In this document: positions 63,221 to 64,000 of the stretch, one piece after another
Numbering within the stretch: position 1 is the first letter of the stretch
How the letters are laid out: each line of letters starts with the position of its first letter
Translations under genes and position numbers: made by a program
The notes under the pieces: generated by a model
Seen by the model: only the letters and a program-made list of their open reading frames with translations
Told to the model about the DNA's origin: nothing
Databases searched by the model: none
Source of the DNA: JAIQFF01 sp963788505
GTDB lineage: Bacteria; Acidobacteriota; Terriglobia; Terriglobales; Acidobacteriaceae
Assembly: GCA_963788505.1 (NCBI GenBank)
Contig: CAWBGY010000005.1
Location: 248,001 to 312,000 of the forward strand
Reading direction: 5' to 3'
Length of the DNA stretch: 64,000 bases

Positions 63221-64000
63221 CTAAACCTTTACCCATCGGGACGATGCTGCCGAACGCTCGATTGCATCCAGCACGCGTTGCACTTCAACCGCATCATCGA
63301 AATCTGGATAACGCGACTCTTTACGCGCCAGAGCATTCAAGAAATCTCCCAAAGTGGCGATGAAAGTATGCTCGTAGCCGATGATGTGGCCGGGCTTCCA
63401 GAAATTCTCTGCGTAAGGATGGTCTGGACCGGTCACGGTTATGTTTCGCATGCCTTGCCGGTTCGGTGTTTCAGCGGCATCGTAAAACTCAAGCTGGTTC
63501 ATGTCCTCCAGATTGAAGCGCAGCATGCCCTTCGAACCGTTGATTTCGAAGGCGTGTCGATTGCGGCAGCCAACCCCGTAGCGGGTCGCTTCGAACGTGC
63601 CTACGCTGCCATTGGCATAGCGGGCCAGGAGCAGCGTGGCATCGTCCACGTCGCGGCCCGGGACGAAGGTGTGCATCATGGCCGTCAGTTCAGTGATTGG
63701 CCCGTTGAGGTGGAGGGCGGAGTCGATGGAGTGGGAAAGCAGGTCTCCGGCCGCTCCCAGCCCGGCTTCGGAGCGCTGGTAGCGCCAGCTCGCGGCTTTA
63801 CTCGGATCATTTCCTGACTGGTTCAAATACAGAGCGCGGTAGTGGTAGGTCTGGCCGATGCGTCCTTCCTCAATCAGGCGCTTGGCGAAGGCCACGGCTG
63901 GAATTCGCCGGTAGTTGAACCAGACCAGGTGGGGAATCTGACCCACTGCCTGAGCCATGGTTTCCGCTTCCTGCAGTGACGTGGCCAGCGGCTTCTCGCA
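63221..64000 (-). CDS. Gfo/Idh/MocA-family oxidoreductase, 5' end cut by the window edge
   Basis: 260 residues of the C-terminal part are present; the frame is open through the right edge. It starts inside the cofactor domain with CEKPLATSLQEAETM, the EKP motif (Lys) of this family, and continues with LVWFNYRRIPAVAFAKRLIE and the catalytic region GLGAAGDLLSHSIDSALHL, then HAFEINGSKGMLRFNLEDMN. Family members are NAD(P)-dependent sugar or inositol dehydrogenases. Placement at the end of the sugar region suggests a sugar-acid substrate. Confidence 0.9.
   Translation of the reverse strand, partial: CEKPLATSLQEAETMAQAVGQIPHLVWFNYRRIPAVAFAKRLIEEGRIGQTYHYRALYLNQSGNDPSKAASWRYQRSEAGLGAAGDLLSHSIDSALHLNGPITELTAMMHTFVPGRDVDDATLLLARYANGSVGTFEATRYGVGCRNRHAFEINGSKGMLRFNLEDMNQLEFYDAAETPNRQGMRNITVTGPDHPYAENFWKPGHIIGYEHTFIATLGDFLNALARKESRYPDFDDAVEVQRVLDAIERSAASSRWVKV

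Overview
The window looks like a chromosomal segment of an Acidobacteriota bacterium (Terriglobia / Koribacter-like, inferred from gene content rather than a marker tree). Pointers are the large Oar-type TonB-dependent receptor with an N-terminal carboxypeptidase-like domain, an ASPIC/UnbV FG-GAP protein, a DUF885 protein, an orphan nuoB and high GC. I found no phage, plasmid or transposase genes and no CRISPR array. Two tRNA genes are present: Leu-GAG and Gln-CTG.

1-17.3 kb is mostly housekeeping: a PP-loop ATPase cut by the left edge, nuoB, a GAF-TonB fusion, a GHMP kinase, nadE, a DsbA-like thioredoxin, a TPR-secretin, citrate synthase, a HicAB pair, and iscS-mnmA (tRNA thiolation). 17.3-24.7 kb holds two aminotransferases around a three-gene NAD-linked formate dehydrogenase. 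Its catalytic gene contains an in-frame TGA at the selenocysteine position, followed 11 nt later by a SECIS-like hairpin with the GGUCU loop. The N-terminal iron-sulfur part of the catalytic subunit is a separate gene at the other end of the operon. This is the most interesting system in the window.

24.9-31.3 kb carries FKBP and metallo-beta-lactamase proteins and the glycolytic set gap-pgk-(macro domain)-tpiA-tRNA-Leu-secG. 31.3-42.5 kb is mixed: GH42 enzyme with a Tat signal, PNK-like kinase, tRNA-Gln, purU, DUF885, an RNase H-like protein, a flavin monooxygenase and a GNAT. 42.5-64 kb is a carbohydrate region: gamma-glutamyltransferase, two SDRs, SMP-30, sugar isomerase, two sugar porters, a UxuA-like dehydratase, RraA-like protein, KDPG aldolase, KDG kinase, the TonB receptor, GlcG and a Gfo/Idh oxidoreductase. 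Together UxuA-like, KDG kinase and KDPG aldolase make the lower hexuronate (Ashwell) route, and a LacI-type palindrome lies between the receptor and the divergent seven-gene operon.

Three window-wide patterns stand out. Intergenic arrays of degenerate 7-bp units occur at seven or more places. A roughly 120-bp palindromic repeat family is present in three copies. Many genes have a -10 box only 6-9 nt before the start codon, suggesting leaderless transcripts. Finally, nine single-base insertions, all lengthening short homopolymer runs, break six genes between 45.7 and 62.1 kb and none before. They look like sequence errors more than gene decay.
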